Assembly: GCA_025666215.1 (NCBI GenBank)
Contig: CP102593.1
Coordinates: 5,221,001 to 5,285,000 of the forward strand
Reading direction: 5' to 3'
DNA length: 64,000 bases
Source of the DNA: Xanthomonas campestris pv. phormiicola
GTDB lineage: Bacteria; Pseudomonadota; Gammaproteobacteria; Xanthomonadales; Xanthomonadaceae
A program made the translations under genes and the position numbers. Numbering within the stretch: position 1 is the first letter of the stretch; every line of letters begins with the position of its first letter. This document shows positions 1 to 14,812 of this stretch, piece after piece. Below the pieces are notes generated by a model that saw only the letters and a program-made list of their open reading frames with translations, searched no databases and was not told the DNA's origin.

Positions 1-556
1 ATTCCAGGTGGCGGTTGCGCAGCGTGGTCAGGCCATAGGAGCGGTTGCTGCGCGCGTATTCGGCGTTGCCGACGCGGACCAGGGTCTCGGCCATCAGCGC
101 CACCACCATCGCCAGCACCTTGTCGCGCGGGTAGCCGGGCAGCGCCAGGTCGCGGCGCAGACGCCGGCGCAACCGCGGCAACGCCTGGCCGAAGGCGATG
201 ATCCGTTCGAACTTGCCGTCGCCGCGCACCTGCGCCCAGTCGGCGTGGTAGCGGTACTGCTTGCGCCGCCGCGCGTCGCGGCCGGTGGCCTGCACATGGC
301 CGTTGGGCTTGGTGCAGATCCATACCTCGGTGTAGGCCGGCGGGATCGCCAGCTGGCGGATGCGCTGCAGGGTCGGCGCATCGCGCACCGCACGGCCGTC
401 GGGCAGGCGGTAGCCGAAGCCGCTGCCGGCGCGGCGGCGGGCGATGCCGGGTTCGGTGTCGCTGACGTAGACCAGGCCGGCGCTGCTGGCGGCCTGCCTG
501 GCCTGCAGCGCGCGGGCCGCCTCGGTGGCGGCGGTGGTGCGGGACGCATTGGACAT
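1..556 (-). CDS. DNA topoisomerase IB (5' part of gene, cut by window edge)
   Basis: Read on the minus strand from an ATG at 556, this frame runs open to the window edge, giving the first 185 residues. It contains the N-terminal landmarks of bacterial/poxvirus-type topoisomerase IB: a GLVYVSDTEPGI start region, the RRRAGSGFGY loop, an LAIPPAYTEVWIC stretch, the ATGRDARRRKQYRYH box that contacts DNA, and the start of the helical catalytic domain (GNAEYARSNRSYGLTTLR). The family relaxes supercoils by a transient 3'-phosphotyrosine nick. The catalytic tyrosine lies beyond the window. The neighbouring gene at 708 is divergent. Confidence 0.9.
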   Translation of the reverse strand, partial: MSNASRTTAATEAARALQARQAASSAGLVYVSDTEPGIARRRAGSGFGYRLPDGRAVRDAPTLQRIRQLAIPPAYTEVWICTKPNGHVQATGRDARRRKQYRYHADWAQVRGDGKFERIIAFGQALPRLRRRLRRDLALPGYPRDKVLAMVVALMAETLVRVGNAEYARSNRSYGLTTLRNRHLE

Positions 557-707
557 CGGGACGCCAGCGGGTGAGGAGCCGGGATTGTCGGCAGCGCGCT
601 GCCTAGGCCGCGTCAATATCGACCGGTTAACGTGTGGCGAACGCGACTTGTCCGATTCTTGTGCGCTTATGCTGGACCGGTCTTCCCTCCACCCACCAGG
701 AGCCCCG

Positions 708-1103
708 ATGAGCACTTTCCTTTCTTCTCGTGCGTCCGCGCGTGCCGGCCTGTTCGGCACGGCCTGCCTGGCGCTGGCATTGGGCGCGTGCACCGCGCCG
801 CCGCCGGACGAGCAGGAACAGGTGGCGGCCAAGGCCCAGGCCGCCGCGCAGCAGGCCGCCGCGCCGGATCCGGCCAGCGCCCCGGAGCCGCCGCCGGTGG
901 GCAGCTGCGACGCCTCGCAGGCGCAGGGCCTGGTCGGCCAGGCCGCCGAACAGGCGCTGCTGGACCAGGCGCGCAGCGACACCAACGCCAAGCGCGTGCG
1001 CGTGCTCAAGCCGAACCAGGCGGTGACCATGGAGTTCGACGGCGAACGGCTCAATATCGAGGTCGATGCCAAGAACCAGATCACCGGCGTACGCTGCGGC
1101 TGA
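708..1103 (+). CDS. Lipoprotein with peptidase inhibitor I78 domain
   Basis: 131 residues. A signal peptide ends in a lipobox (LALGAC, lipidated Cys about 28), so the product is a predicted envelope lipoprotein. A low-complexity Ala/Pro/Gln linker (about residues 30-65) leads to a C-terminal domain with VGSCDASQAQGLVGQ, the RVLKPNQAVTMEF core and the closing ITGVRCG. These match the I78 inhibitor family, small Asp/Asn-rich inhibitors of serine proteases such as elastase. The start was chosen at ATG 708 because AGGAG precedes it closely and the signal peptide begins there. A GC-rich hairpin follows the stop. The target protease is unknown. Confidence 0.85.
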   Translation: MSTFLSSRASARAGLFGTACLALALGACTAPPPDEQEQVAAKAQAAAQQAAAPDPASAPEPPPVGSCDASQAQGLVGQAAEQALLDQARSDTNAKRVRVLKPNQAVTMEFDGERLNIEVDAKNQITGVRCG

Positions 1104-1113
1104 GGCCGCTCCG

Positions 1114-1133
1114 GCGCCGCCTGCGGGCGGCGC
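1114..1133 (+). terminator. GC-rich hairpin after the I78 lipoprotein gene
   Basis: An 8-bp perfect stem (GCGCCGCC/GGCGGCGC) with a TGCG loop lies 10 nt after the stop codon. There is no T-run, so it is a termination or RNA-stability hairpin only by position. Confidence 0.4.
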
Positions 1134-1308
1134 ACACGGCGGCGGCGGCAAGGCCGGCGACGCGACGACGGTTGCACCTGCAACGGTGTATTGCGGCACC
1201 GCACCAACATGTGCTTTAGTCGATGTTCCGGTGACCTCAAGTTGCGCTCCAGGATAGAGCGGGGGCGAGTGTCGCCGCGTTCCTTCGGATCGCTTTTCAG
1301 AGGCAGAC

Positions 1309-7381
<6,073 letters not shown>

Positions 7382-7411
7382 GCGACATCGTCCGCGTCTG
7401 GCTACATCGTT

Positions 7412-7441
7412 GCCTGCCCGGCCGCGAGCGGCCGGGCAGGC
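7412..7441 (+). terminator. Strong hairpin after gltD
   Basis: A perfect stem of about 13 bp (GCCTGCCCGGCCG pairing with CGGCCGGGCAGGC) sits 30 nt after the gltD stop. It lacks a T-run, as is common in this GC-rich genome, but its position suggests operon termination. Confidence 0.6.
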
Positions 7442-7523
7442 GGTGTGCGCGCATTGACGGCGATGCCGCGGCACTCATGCTGGCAAGGCAGCCGTCGCGC
7501 CCAGCGACACCGGCGTGGTCGGG

Positions 7524-7710
7524 TCGGGGCTGAAGCCCATGCCTTTCAACGTCTTTGGCCGGAGCCAATAAAAATCAATTGGTGACAGCTGCGACGCGCG
7601 AGCGCAATGCGCTACACCCTGTTGCGTCTTCCAACACCATCAGCAGCAAATCAGCGGGTTACAAAAGCGGGACATCAAAGACGTTGAAAGGCATGGGGCT
7701 GAAGCCCCTC
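7524..7710. repeat. MITE-like element with 20-bp perfect terminal inverted repeats
   Basis: Positions 7538-7557 and 7676-7695 are perfect 20-bp inverted repeats (outer end CATGCC, inner end CTTTG). Each is flanked outward by a GGGGCTGAAGCCC-type palindrome, so the near-symmetric ends extend to about 35 bp. The 118-bp interior is clearly less GC-rich than its surroundings and holds no convincing coding frame. The rest of the 442-bp gap between gltD and the DUF488 gene has only the gltD hairpin and one REP-like unit (7776-7798). Confidence 0.6.
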
Positions 7711-7775
7711 GCACAAGTGCACGCATCAGATACCGCAGTTCCGTCAGCCGCGACGGGGCACCACCGGCAACGCCC

Positions 7776-7798
7776 GTCGCGACTGAAGTCGCTCCACA
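7776..7798. repeat. REP-like unit (GTCGCGACTGAAGTCGC type)
   Basis: A single copy of the GTCGnGnCTGAAGnCnCTCCCACA-type palindromic unit that recurs in gaps throughout this window (30755, 30817, 45057, 61342). This copy has lost one C of the CTCCCACA tail. Confidence 0.7.
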
Positions 7799-7823
7799 GG
7801 TGGCATCGTACGGATCGAATGGC

Positions 7824-8402
7824 TCAGCCGCCGAACAGATCGCCGGTCACCGGGCCGGCGGGCGCGACATCCGCCGGATACGCCAGCTGCCCTTGCCCGT
7901 CGCTGCGTGCGGCCGGGTTGAGGATGGCCGGTTCGCGGCGTTTGCCGTCGAGCAGGTGGATCACCCGGTGGCCGTGGTGCAGCAGGTGATCGCAGACGAT
8001 CTGGCGATGGCATTGGCGCCAGTCGGCCTCGGCGCACATCAGCGCGCATGCGCCGCGGTCGCCGAGCTCGCGCAGCTGCGCGAACGCCTCGCCGAATTCG
8101 GCGCCCAGTGCGTAGTCGGCGTAATTGTGGAAGCCGGTGCTGCGCCAGTGGCCGTTGCGCTGCGGATCGATGCCGGGTTGCTTGTCGCGGCGTCCGCCCA
8201 GCGCGCGGAAGTGCCGGTAACCGATGCCGGCGGCGGCCAGGCTGCGCGCCAGCGCGCTGGCGTCGAACTGCGGGAAGCGCCGCGAAGACGGGAACGCACG
8301 CACGTCGGCCAGCAGGGTGATCTGCGCGCCGCGCAGGATATCCAGGAAATCTTGCAGCGGGCGGGTGGAATGGCCGACGCTGAAGAACGTCGCCGCGCTC
8401 AC
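7824..8402 (-). CDS. DUF488 domain protein
   Basis: 192 residues from a GTG start. DUF488 hallmarks are visible: FFSVGHSTRPLQDF at the start, LLADVRAFPSSRRFPQF, YRHFRALGGRR, and the C-terminal LMCAEADWRQCHRQIVCDHL with paired Cys/His residues. The biochemical role of the family is not settled. The GTG was chosen because it overlaps the stop of the DUF465 gene in a GTGA junction, a translational-coupling arrangement. The 3' end has a Pro/Gly-rich tail ending GDLFGG. Confidence 0.85.
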   Translation of the reverse strand: MSAATFFSVGHSTRPLQDFLDILRGAQITLLADVRAFPSSRRFPQFDASALARSLAAAGIGYRHFRALGGRRDKQPGIDPQRNGHWRSTGFHNYADYALGAEFGEAFAQLRELGDRGACALMCAEADWRQCHRQIVCDHLLHHGHRVIHLLDGKRREPAILNPAARSDGQGQLAYPADVAPAGPVTGDLFGG

Positions 8403-8602
8403 GCCGGTTCGTCGGGAATCAGCAGGTTTTCCAGGCGCATGATGCAATCCTTGAGCTGCAGCTTGCGCTTCTTCAGCCGCTTGGCCTGCAACTCGTCGTC
8501 GAGGTTGGCCGGGGTGCGCTGGATCTGTTCGTCGAGCGCACGGTGCTCGCGACGCAGGGCGTCGATGCGCTGGGAGATCTCGGCGGGCGTCATGTCTTCC
8601 AC
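8399..8602 (-). CDS. DUF465 (YdcH-like) small coiled-coil protein
   Basis: 67 residues, predicted helical and charged: ISQRIDALRREHRALDEQ followed by LQAKRLKKRKLQLKD. This is the family pattern of a short antiparallel coiled coil (YdcH/SlyX-like). A second possible ATG lies three codons inside. It is followed with a 4-nt overlap by the DUF488 gene, so the two are probably co-translated. Function unknown. Confidence 0.85.
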   Translation of the reverse strand: MEDMTPAEISQRIDALRREHRALDEQIQRTPANLDDELQAKRLKKRKLQLKDCIMRLENLLIPDEPA

Positions 8603-8647
8603 GAGGCCCGAGCATACACAGGCGATAGGGCTGCCGTCACCGTGCGC

Positions 8648-8670
8648 GGCGCCGACGCGAAGGCGGCGCC
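8648..8670 (-). terminator. Hairpin downstream of the cytoplasmic GH43 gene
   Basis: A 7-bp stem (GGCGCCG/CGGCGCC) with a 9-nt loop lies 20 nt beyond the stop of the minus-strand GH43 gene. No T-run follows. It is a candidate end for the receptor-transporter-GH43 operon. Confidence 0.35.
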
Positions 8671-8689
8671 ATTCGCCATTCCCTGCGTC

Positions 8690-9706
8690 CTACTCGCCGT
8701 AGGGATGGACCAGCGCGATGCGCCCCTGCGCGTCGTGCTGCAGCTCGGTGAGCTTGATCGAGCGCAGGTGGGTGACGCCGCCGGACAGCATGGCGTCGTG
8801 ATAGAACAGGTACCAGGTGCCCCGGAACTCGCAGATCGAGTGGTGCGTGGTCCAGCCGATCACCGGGCTCAGCAGCGGCCCCTGGTAGGTGAACGGGCCG
8901 TAGGGCGAATCGCCGATCGCGTAGCACAGCAGATGCGTGTCGCCGGTCGAATACGACAGGTAATAGCGACCGCCGTACTTGTGCAGCCATGGCGCCTCGA
9001 AGAAGCGGCGCGCATGGTCGCCGGCCAGCAGCGGGTGGCCGTGTTCGTCGACGATGCGCACCTCCCGCGGCGGCTCGGCGAACTGGGTCATGTCCGCGCG
9101 CAGCCGCGCCACGCGCGGCCCCAGCGCCGGCTCGGCAGCCGCCGGTTCCTCGTGCGCCTGCGCATACACGTTGTCGCGGTACTTCTGCAGCTGCCCGCCC
9201 CAGATCCCGCCGAAATACAGGTAGTGCTCGCCGTCGTCGTCGGCGAATGCCGCCGGATCGATCGAGTAGCTGCCGTGGATGGCCAGCGGCTCGGCGGCGA
9301 ACGGCCCTTCCGGGCGCGCACCGATGGCCACGCCGATCTGGAAGATGCCGTCGGCGCGCTTGGCCGGGAAATACAGGTAGTAGCGCCCGTCCTTGCACGC
9401 CGCGTCCGGGGCCCACATCTGCCGCTGCGCCCACGGCACGTCCTTCACGTGCAGCACCACGCCGCAGTCCACCGCCGGACCGTCGGCGCTGTCCATGCGA
9501 AACACATGGTAGTCCTCCATGTCGAAATGGCCGCCGTCGTCGTTGAAGGCGATGCCGGCGTCGATGTCGTGCGAGGGATAGATGTACAACGCGCCCTCGA
9601 ACACGTGCGCCGACGGATCGGCGGTGTACATGTGGGTGACCAGGGGCTGCGAGATGGCCTTGCTGGCCAGCCTGCGCAGGTCTGCGGCGTCGGTGTCGGC
9701 GGACAT
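8690..9706 (-). CDS. Glycoside hydrolase family 43 (beta-xylosidase/arabinosidase), cytoplasmic
   Basis: 338 residues with no signal peptide, so it should act on imported oligosaccharides in the cytoplasm. The GH43 triad is visible: Asp30 in YTADPSA (base), Asp150 in GSYSIDPAAF (pKa modulator) and Glu237 in FFEAPWLH (acid). The gene is last in a minus-strand run after the TonB-dependent receptor and the GPH transporter, 31 bp behind the transporter. In the Xanthomonas campestris xylan locus the equivalent position holds a GH43 gene of the XylR regulon. Substrate could be xylo- or arabinoxylo-oligosaccharides. Confidence 0.92.
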   Translation of the reverse strand: MSADTDAADLRRLASKAISQPLVTHMYTADPSAHVFEGALYIYPSHDIDAGIAFNDDGGHFDMEDYHVFRMDSADGPAVDCGVVLHVKDVPWAQRQMWAPDAACKDGRYYLYFPAKRADGIFQIGVAIGARPEGPFAAEPLAIHGSYSIDPAAFADDDGEHYLYFGGIWGGQLQKYRDNVYAQAHEEPAAAEPALGPRVARLRADMTQFAEPPREVRIVDEHGHPLLAGDHARRFFEAPWLHKYGGRYYLSYSTGDTHLLCYAIGDSPYGPFTYQGPLLSPVIGWTTHHSICEFRGTWYLFYHDAMLSGGVTHLRSIKLTELQHDAQGRIALVHPYGE

Positions 9707-9737
9707 TGCGTACCTAGAGCGTAGGGGGAAAGAAGCG

Positions 9738-11222
9738 TCAGTGGCCGGGCGCGGCGGCCTGCAGGCGGCGCGCGTCCAGGTCGCGTTCGATGCGCGATTC
9801 CAGCGGCTTGTCGATCTCGTACAGGAACAGCAGGGCCACGCCGAGCAGGAACGGGATCGCGCAGTACACGCTGACCGCCAGGCGGATGCCGCCGGTCACC
9901 GCGGCGCCCTGCTGCGGCAGCGCGGCGTCGTAGCCGTAGAAGGCGAGCAGGCCGGCGACCAGCGCGCCGCCGACGCTCAGGCCGACCTTCAGCCCGCACA
10001 GCATCGCCGAGAAGATGATCGCGGTGGCGCGGCGGTGGTTCTTCCACTCCGAATAGTCGGCCACGTCGGCGATCATCGCCCACAGCAGCGGAATGGTGAT
10101 GCCGTAGAAGAACCCGTGCAGCACGTAGGAGCCGAACACCAGGCCGATCGCCTGCGGCGGATAGACCGCGAACGCGAGCAGGAACAACGTGGACACCAGC
10201 AGCGCGGCGCCGAACACGTTGCGTTTGCCGTAGCGGTCGGCCAGGCGCTTGGAGCCGCCGATGCCGACGATCATCGCCAGGATGCCGCCGGCGCTGAACA
10301 CGCTGAAGGCGGAGGTCGGCGCATCCTGCGGCCAGTGCAGCGCGGCCAGCCCGGCGCTGGCGAGCAGCCCGTTGATGCCGGCGATGAAGCCGTTGAACCC
10401 GGCCTGGTCGAGGAAGCCGGCCAGCGCCTGCGCATCCAGGTAGTACTTGAAGTAGTACACGTACATGCCGCCCTTCATCGCCAGGTTGACGAACACCAGG
10501 ATGGTCAGCGCCAGCATCACCAGCCACGGCTTGTTGCGGACCAGGTCGCCCAGATCCTTGCGCACGCTGGACGGTTCGGCGGCGATCGGCAGCACCCGCT
10601 CGCGGGTGGTGAGGAAGGTGATCAGGAAGCACAGCGTGCCGACCACCGCGAACAGCGCCATGGTGCGCTGGAACCCCTGCGCCTTGTCGCCGTTGCCGAG
10701 GATCAGCACCAGCGGCAGCAGCAGCACCTGGATCACGAACTGGGCGATGGTGACGGCGAAGAAGCGGTACGCCGACAGGCTGTTGCGCTGCTCCATGCTG
10801 CCGGTGAGCACGCCGCTGAGCGCCGAGTACGGCAGGTTGTTGGCGACGTAGATCAGCACCAGCAGGGTGTAGGTGGCGAACGCGTAGATCACCTTGCCGT
10901 GCTCGCCCAGCGCCGGGGTGCTGAAGGCGAGCAGCGAGATCGCGCCGAACGGCAGCGCGGTCCACAGGATCCACGGCCGGAACTTGCCCCAGCGCGTGCG
11001 CGTGCGGTCGGCGAGCACGCCCACCAGCGGCGTGAACACCAGCGCGCCGACCAGGCCGACCACCGAGATCAGCGTGGCCGCGGTGCCGGCCGGGATGCGG
11101 TAGATGTCGGTGTAGAAGAACGCCAGGAACGTGATCAGGGTCTGGAAGATCAGGTTGGCGGCCAGGTCGCCCAGGCTGTAGCCGATCTTTTCGCTGAGCG
11201 GGAGGCGGTGGGTGCTGGTCAT
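9738..11222 (-). CDS. GPH-family sugar:cation symporter (xylo-oligosaccharide transporter candidate)
   Basis: 494 residues, about 12 hydrophobic segments. The N-terminus KIGYSLGDLAANLIFQ and the loop GVLADRTRTRWGKFRPWILW are signatures of the glycoside-pentoside-hexuronide family (MelB, XynP/XynB, YicJ), inner-membrane symporters of oligosaccharides. Lying between a TonB-dependent receptor and a cytoplasmic GH43 enzyme, it is the likely inner-membrane step for xylan fragments. The receptor gene ends 159 bp upstream. Confidence 0.92.
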   Translation of the reverse strand: MTSTHRLPLSEKIGYSLGDLAANLIFQTLITFLAFFYTDIYRIPAGTAATLISVVGLVGALVFTPLVGVLADRTRTRWGKFRPWILWTALPFGAISLLAFSTPALGEHGKVIYAFATYTLLVLIYVANNLPYSALSGVLTGSMEQRNSLSAYRFFAVTIAQFVIQVLLLPLVLILGNGDKAQGFQRTMALFAVVGTLCFLITFLTTRERVLPIAAEPSSVRKDLGDLVRNKPWLVMLALTILVFVNLAMKGGMYVYYFKYYLDAQALAGFLDQAGFNGFIAGINGLLASAGLAALHWPQDAPTSAFSVFSAGGILAMIVGIGGSKRLADRYGKRNVFGAALLVSTLFLLAFAVYPPQAIGLVFGSYVLHGFFYGITIPLLWAMIADVADYSEWKNHRRATAIIFSAMLCGLKVGLSVGGALVAGLLAFYGYDAALPQQGAAVTGGIRLAVSVYCAIPFLLGVALLFLYEIDKPLESRIERDLDARRLQAAAPGH

Positions 11223-11381
11223 GGGCCTGGGAGTCGCGGGAGGAGCTTGCTGCCCTCTGCGCCGGGAGAGGGGCCGGAGTGAAGACGGTACGGCGAAGGC
11301 GGAACGGGTGCCGGTGCGGGCGCGCCTGCGTGCCGGACGCGTGGCCCCGCATGGCGGGAGCCTCGCCTCCGGCAGGCAGGA

Positions 11382-14321
11382 TCAGAACGAGCCGCGGATG
11401 CCGAGCATGATGGTGCGTCCGGGCTTGTACAGGTCGTAGGTGGCGTTGGGATACTGGAAGGTGGTGCGCAACGGTTCGTCGGTGAGGTTGGTGACGTTGA
11501 GGGTGATCTGCGGCGCCGACCGGATCCACGCCAGCGTGTAGCTGGCCGACAGGTCCAGCTGGCCGCGCGCATCGGCCATCAGCCGCGCGTCGGGAATGCC
11601 GTTCTGGTTGGCGCCGGAGATGATCATGTCGTCGTTCCAGGCGTAGGACAGGCGCACCGAGGCATTGTTCTTCTCCCAGTACACGGTGCCGTTCCACAGG
11701 TTCGGCGCCACGCCCACCGCCACCGCCTGGATGCCGTCGCCCTCGGATTCCTGCTTGACGTGGGTGTAGTTGAGGCTGAAGCCCAGGCCATCGAACAGGC
11801 GGTCCAGCGGCTGCACCCAGATCGCTTCCAGGCCGCGGATGTTGAGCGTGCCGTCGGCGTTGACCTGGGTCTGCACGTCCACGGTGGCCGCATTCGGCCC
11901 GCCGCGCTGGTCGATCGCGGCCTGCTGGGTCGCGGTCAGGTCGCTGTAGGGCACGCCCAGGTCCAGGAACGGGATGCGGCGCACGCCGTTGACGGTGAAG
12001 CCGTCGATGCGCTTGTCGAACAGGGTCAGGCCGACGAAGCCTTCGCCGCCGGTGTACCACTCGCCGCCGATGTCCACGTTGGTGGAGCGGTACGGCGCCA
12101 GGTTGGCATTGCCCTGGGTGGCGGTCTGCGCGGACGGGTCGCTGAAGTTGGTGTTGGGCAGCATCGCGCTGGGATCGGGCCGGGTCAGCGTGCGCGAGCC
12201 GGACAGGCGCAGCACCACGTTGTCGGCCACGTCCCAGGCCACGTTGAACGAGGGCAGCAGTTCGTTGTAGTCCGAGTTCAGCACCTGGTAGCGGCGCACC
12301 CCGCCGATGGTGACCGGGCCGCTGATGGTCTGGTCGGTGGTCACGTAGCGCACGCCGGCGTTGAAGCGCAGCGACCGGTTCCACACGTCGGTCTCGCCGT
12401 TGGCCTCGACGTAGAAGCCCCAGTTCTTTTCCAGGATGCCGCCGGTGGAGGCGCCGGTGTTGGCCGCGTTGGTCTCCGGCGCGTTGTCGCTCAGGCCGTA
12501 ATAGCCGCTGTCGCGCAGGAAGCGGTCGAAGTCCACGGTGATGAAGCCGCCCGGGCCGGGCTTGAGGTACGACGCCAGCGCCGACTGCGGGATCAGCGAG
12601 CCGGCGCCGCCGGTGCAGGTGGCGGCGACGCCGCGGCAGACCAGGGTCTCCCACGCGGCGCTGTTGTCGAAGCCGCGGATATGGCGCTCGGCCTGATCGT
12701 AGGCGACGCCGACCTTGACGTTGCGCTGGTCTTCGCCGAACTGCAGGTCGGCGCGCGCGCCGCGGGTCTGGGTCTGGCGCTTCTCGTTGCTGATGTTGAG
12801 GCGGCCGCCGGTCCAGCTCCAGCCCAGGTTCGGATCGTCGAGGTCCAGCGGGCTACCGATCGACGGTTGATCGCCACCGGTGTTGCTGTAGTCCACGGTG
12901 GTGAACGGCGAGGTCACCAGGATGCTCGGCGACTGCCGGTACAGCCAGCTGCGCGTGGCATTGGCCTGCAAGTTGAGCTTGATGTCCTGGTTCGCGCCGA
13001 ACAGCAGCTCGGCACCGGGATTGACGCTCCAGAACTTGACCTGTTCGCGGTACGGCCGCGCTTCCAGGAAATACTGGGCGTTGGTGAAGGTCGCATCGGT
13101 GACGACGCCGTTGTCGTCCACCTGCATGTCCAACGGAATCATGTTGCCGTTGCGCCCGATCAGATTCATGCTGGTGCGTTCGGTGGTGCGCTTGGCCTTG
13201 GAGAACAGCGTGTCCAGGTAGAAATGCGCGCTGTCGCTGGGTCGCCATTCCAGCGACATCACCGACGCATCGCGGTCGCGGTCGCCCTGCATCTGCACGC
13301 GGCGGCCCAGGCGCGGGATCAGCGCGTCGCTGATCTGCGCGATGCTCAGGCCGGGGTTGTGCGCCAGCAGCCAGGCGGCGTCGATGCTCTCTCCCGGGGT
13401 CAGTCCGGCGCCGGCGGTGACCGGCACGGTGTCGGGGATGCGCCAGTTGCCGCCGCCGTTGGCGTTGCACGCGGCCGGCTGGTTGGTCGATGGCGTGCCG
13501 GCCGGCGGGGTCAGGCCGCATTGCGCGTAGGTCAGGCCCGGATTGGTCCAGCCGATGCTTTCGAAGCCTTCCACGCCGAGCTTGCTGCGCACCGAGGCCA
13601 CGCCGAACAGCGCGCCGAAGGTGCCGGCCTGGTTGGTCCAGCTGCCCATCAGCGCGCCGCGCGGCGTGGTCTTTTCGCTGGTGCTGTTCCAGTCGCCCTG
13701 CAGCTGGTAGGTCAGATGCGTGCCGGGACGATCGAACGGGCGCGCGCTGCGCATGTCGACCACGCCGGACACGCCGCCTTCGAGCATGCTCGCGGTCGGC
13801 GTCTTGCTTACCGTCAGCTGGGTGAAGAACTCGGTCGGGAACAGGTTGAGGTCGACCTCGCGGTTCTGGTTCTGCGCGTTGAGGCCGATCGAGGCGGTGG
13901 CGATGCTGGCGCCGTTGAGCGTGGTCTTGGTGAAGCTGGTGCCCAGGCCGCGGATGGCGATGTTCAGGCCTTCGCCATTGACGTCGCGCGAGAGCTGCAC
14001 GCCGGGAATGCGGTTGAGCGACTCGGCGATGTTCATGTCCGGGAACTTGCCGATGTCCTCGGCGAACACGGTGTCGCTGAAGGTCACCGAATCGCGCTTG
14101 GCGTCGGTGGAGAACTGGATGCTGCGGCGGTAGCCGGACACGGTGACCGCATCCAGCTGCGTCACCGCATCGTCGCCGGCCGGCGCGGGCGATGGCGCCG
14201 CCTGCGCCGCAGGCGCTTGTGCCGGTGGCGTGGTTTGCGCCCAGGCGGCGCCCGCGGCCATGCCGAGCAATGCCGTGGCCAGTGCACGAGACAACGTGGT
14301 GCGCGCGTAACTGTTCTTCAC
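11382..14321 (-). CDS. TonB-dependent outer-membrane receptor of the xylan locus
   Basis: 979 residues from a GTG start at 14321, chosen because GGGAGGA lies 7 nt upstream and an N-terminal signal peptide (RALATALLGMAAGAAWAQ) begins there. A Pro/Ala linker is followed by the TonB-box-like DAVTVSGYRRS, then the plug (FPDMNIAESLNRIPGVQLSRD) and a long beta-barrel ending in the Phe-terminated LGIRGSF, a classical outer-membrane barrel C-terminus. The size and the AESLNRIPGV plug fit the oligosaccharide-importing TonB-receptor class of Xanthomonas CUT systems. Its place matches the XytA-type receptor of the xylan locus. A perfect xylan-box palindrome sits 131 bp upstream, so XylR control is expected. 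Confidence 0.93.
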   Translation of the reverse strand: MKNSYARTTLSRALATALLGMAAGAAWAQTTPPAQAPAAQAAPSPAPAGDDAVTQLDAVTVSGYRRSIQFSTDAKRDSVTFSDTVFAEDIGKFPDMNIAESLNRIPGVQLSRDVNGEGLNIAIRGLGTSFTKTTLNGASIATASIGLNAQNQNREVDLNLFPTEFFTQLTVSKTPTASMLEGGVSGVVDMRSARPFDRPGTHLTYQLQGDWNSTSEKTTPRGALMGSWTNQAGTFGALFGVASVRSKLGVEGFESIGWTNPGLTYAQCGLTPPAGTPSTNQPAACNANGGGNWRIPDTVPVTAGAGLTPGESIDAAWLLAHNPGLSIAQISDALIPRLGRRVQMQGDRDRDASVMSLEWRPSDSAHFYLDTLFSKAKRTTERTSMNLIGRNGNMIPLDMQVDDNGVVTDATFTNAQYFLEARPYREQVKFWSVNPGAELLFGANQDIKLNLQANATRSWLYRQSPSILVTSPFTTVDYSNTGGDQPSIGSPLDLDDPNLGWSWTGGRLNISNEKRQTQTRGARADLQFGEDQRNVKVGVAYDQAERHIRGFDNSAAWETLVCRGVAATCTGGAGSLIPQSALASYLKPGPGGFITVDFDRFLRDSGYYGLSDNAPETNAANTGASTGGILEKNWGFYVEANGETDVWNRSLRFNAGVRYVTTDQTISGPVTIGGVRRYQVLNSDYNELLPSFNVAWDVADNVVLRLSGSRTLTRPDPSAMLPNTNFSDPSAQTATQGNANLAPYRSTNVDIGGEWYTGGEGFVGLTLFDKRIDGFTVNGVRRIPFLDLGVPYSDLTATQQAAIDQRGGPNAATVDVQTQVNADGTLNIRGLEAIWVQPLDRLFDGLGFSLNYTHVKQESEGDGIQAVAVGVAPNLWNGTVYWEKNNASVRLSYAWNDDMIISGANQNGIPDARLMADARGQLDLSASYTLAWIRSAPQITLNVTNLTDEPLRTTFQYPNATYDLYKPGRTIMLGIRGSF

Positions 14322-14452
14322 CGTGATCCTCCCAAAAAACAGGCGACCTGCGGCTCCGTGAGCGCGACGCGGAGCGACCAGCCGACGAATTGCCCGAGTG
14401 ACGGAAAAGCGTGCAGCGACTTCGATGCCCGTGCCTGGGCCGTGGCCGCGGA

Positions 14453-14466
14453 TGTTAGCGCTACCA
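14453..14466 (-). promoter_or_regulatory. Xylan box (XylR operator), exact match
   Basis: On the minus strand this reads TGGTAGCGCTAACA, identical to the 14-bp xylan-box palindrome described for the XylR regulon of Xanthomonas campestris. It lies 131 bp before the TonB-receptor start and on the other side faces the exuT remnant/GH10/uxaC run, so it may serve both directions. Confidence 0.85.
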
Positions 14467-14624
14467 AGATGGCTGTCACGCTGCACGGCAACATAAACCC
14501 GGCAGCACCGCTACACATTGCGGAACGCCTGCGCCCGGGTACGGTGGCGGGGCGCCACGCATCGGATGGCGCCATCGCGTTTCGTGCTGCTGTGCACGAT
14601 GTGTCGCCTGCGGCGGCGCGCCAA

Positions 14625-14638
14625 TGATGGCGCTACCA
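14625..14638 (+). promoter_or_regulatory. Degenerate xylan-box-like palindrome
   Basis: TGATGGCGCTACCA differs at two positions from the exact box 160 bp away (TGTTAGCGCTACCA in the same orientation). It is placed to control the rightward exuT-remnant/xylanase/uxaC run. The rest of the 491-bp gap between the receptor start and the remnant shows nothing else I can identify. Confidence 0.5.
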
Positions 14639-14812
14639 AACGGCGGCAGCCGCCGCGCCCGTGGGATCGAAGCGTATGCACCGAGCCGGGAACAACGCAG
14701 ATGGCGTGTTGCACCGCAATATCCGACAGCGTCACACAGGCAGCGCCGCATGCCGACGCCGGCAACTGCAGCACAGCGCGCACTTCGAGCCCGCCATGCC
14801 GGTGCCGCGGCC

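Noticed and set aside
7555..7989. A 144-codon plus-strand frame starting inside the MITE-like element
   Set aside because: It runs through the repeat and then antisense to the DUF488 gene, so it is not a credible gene.
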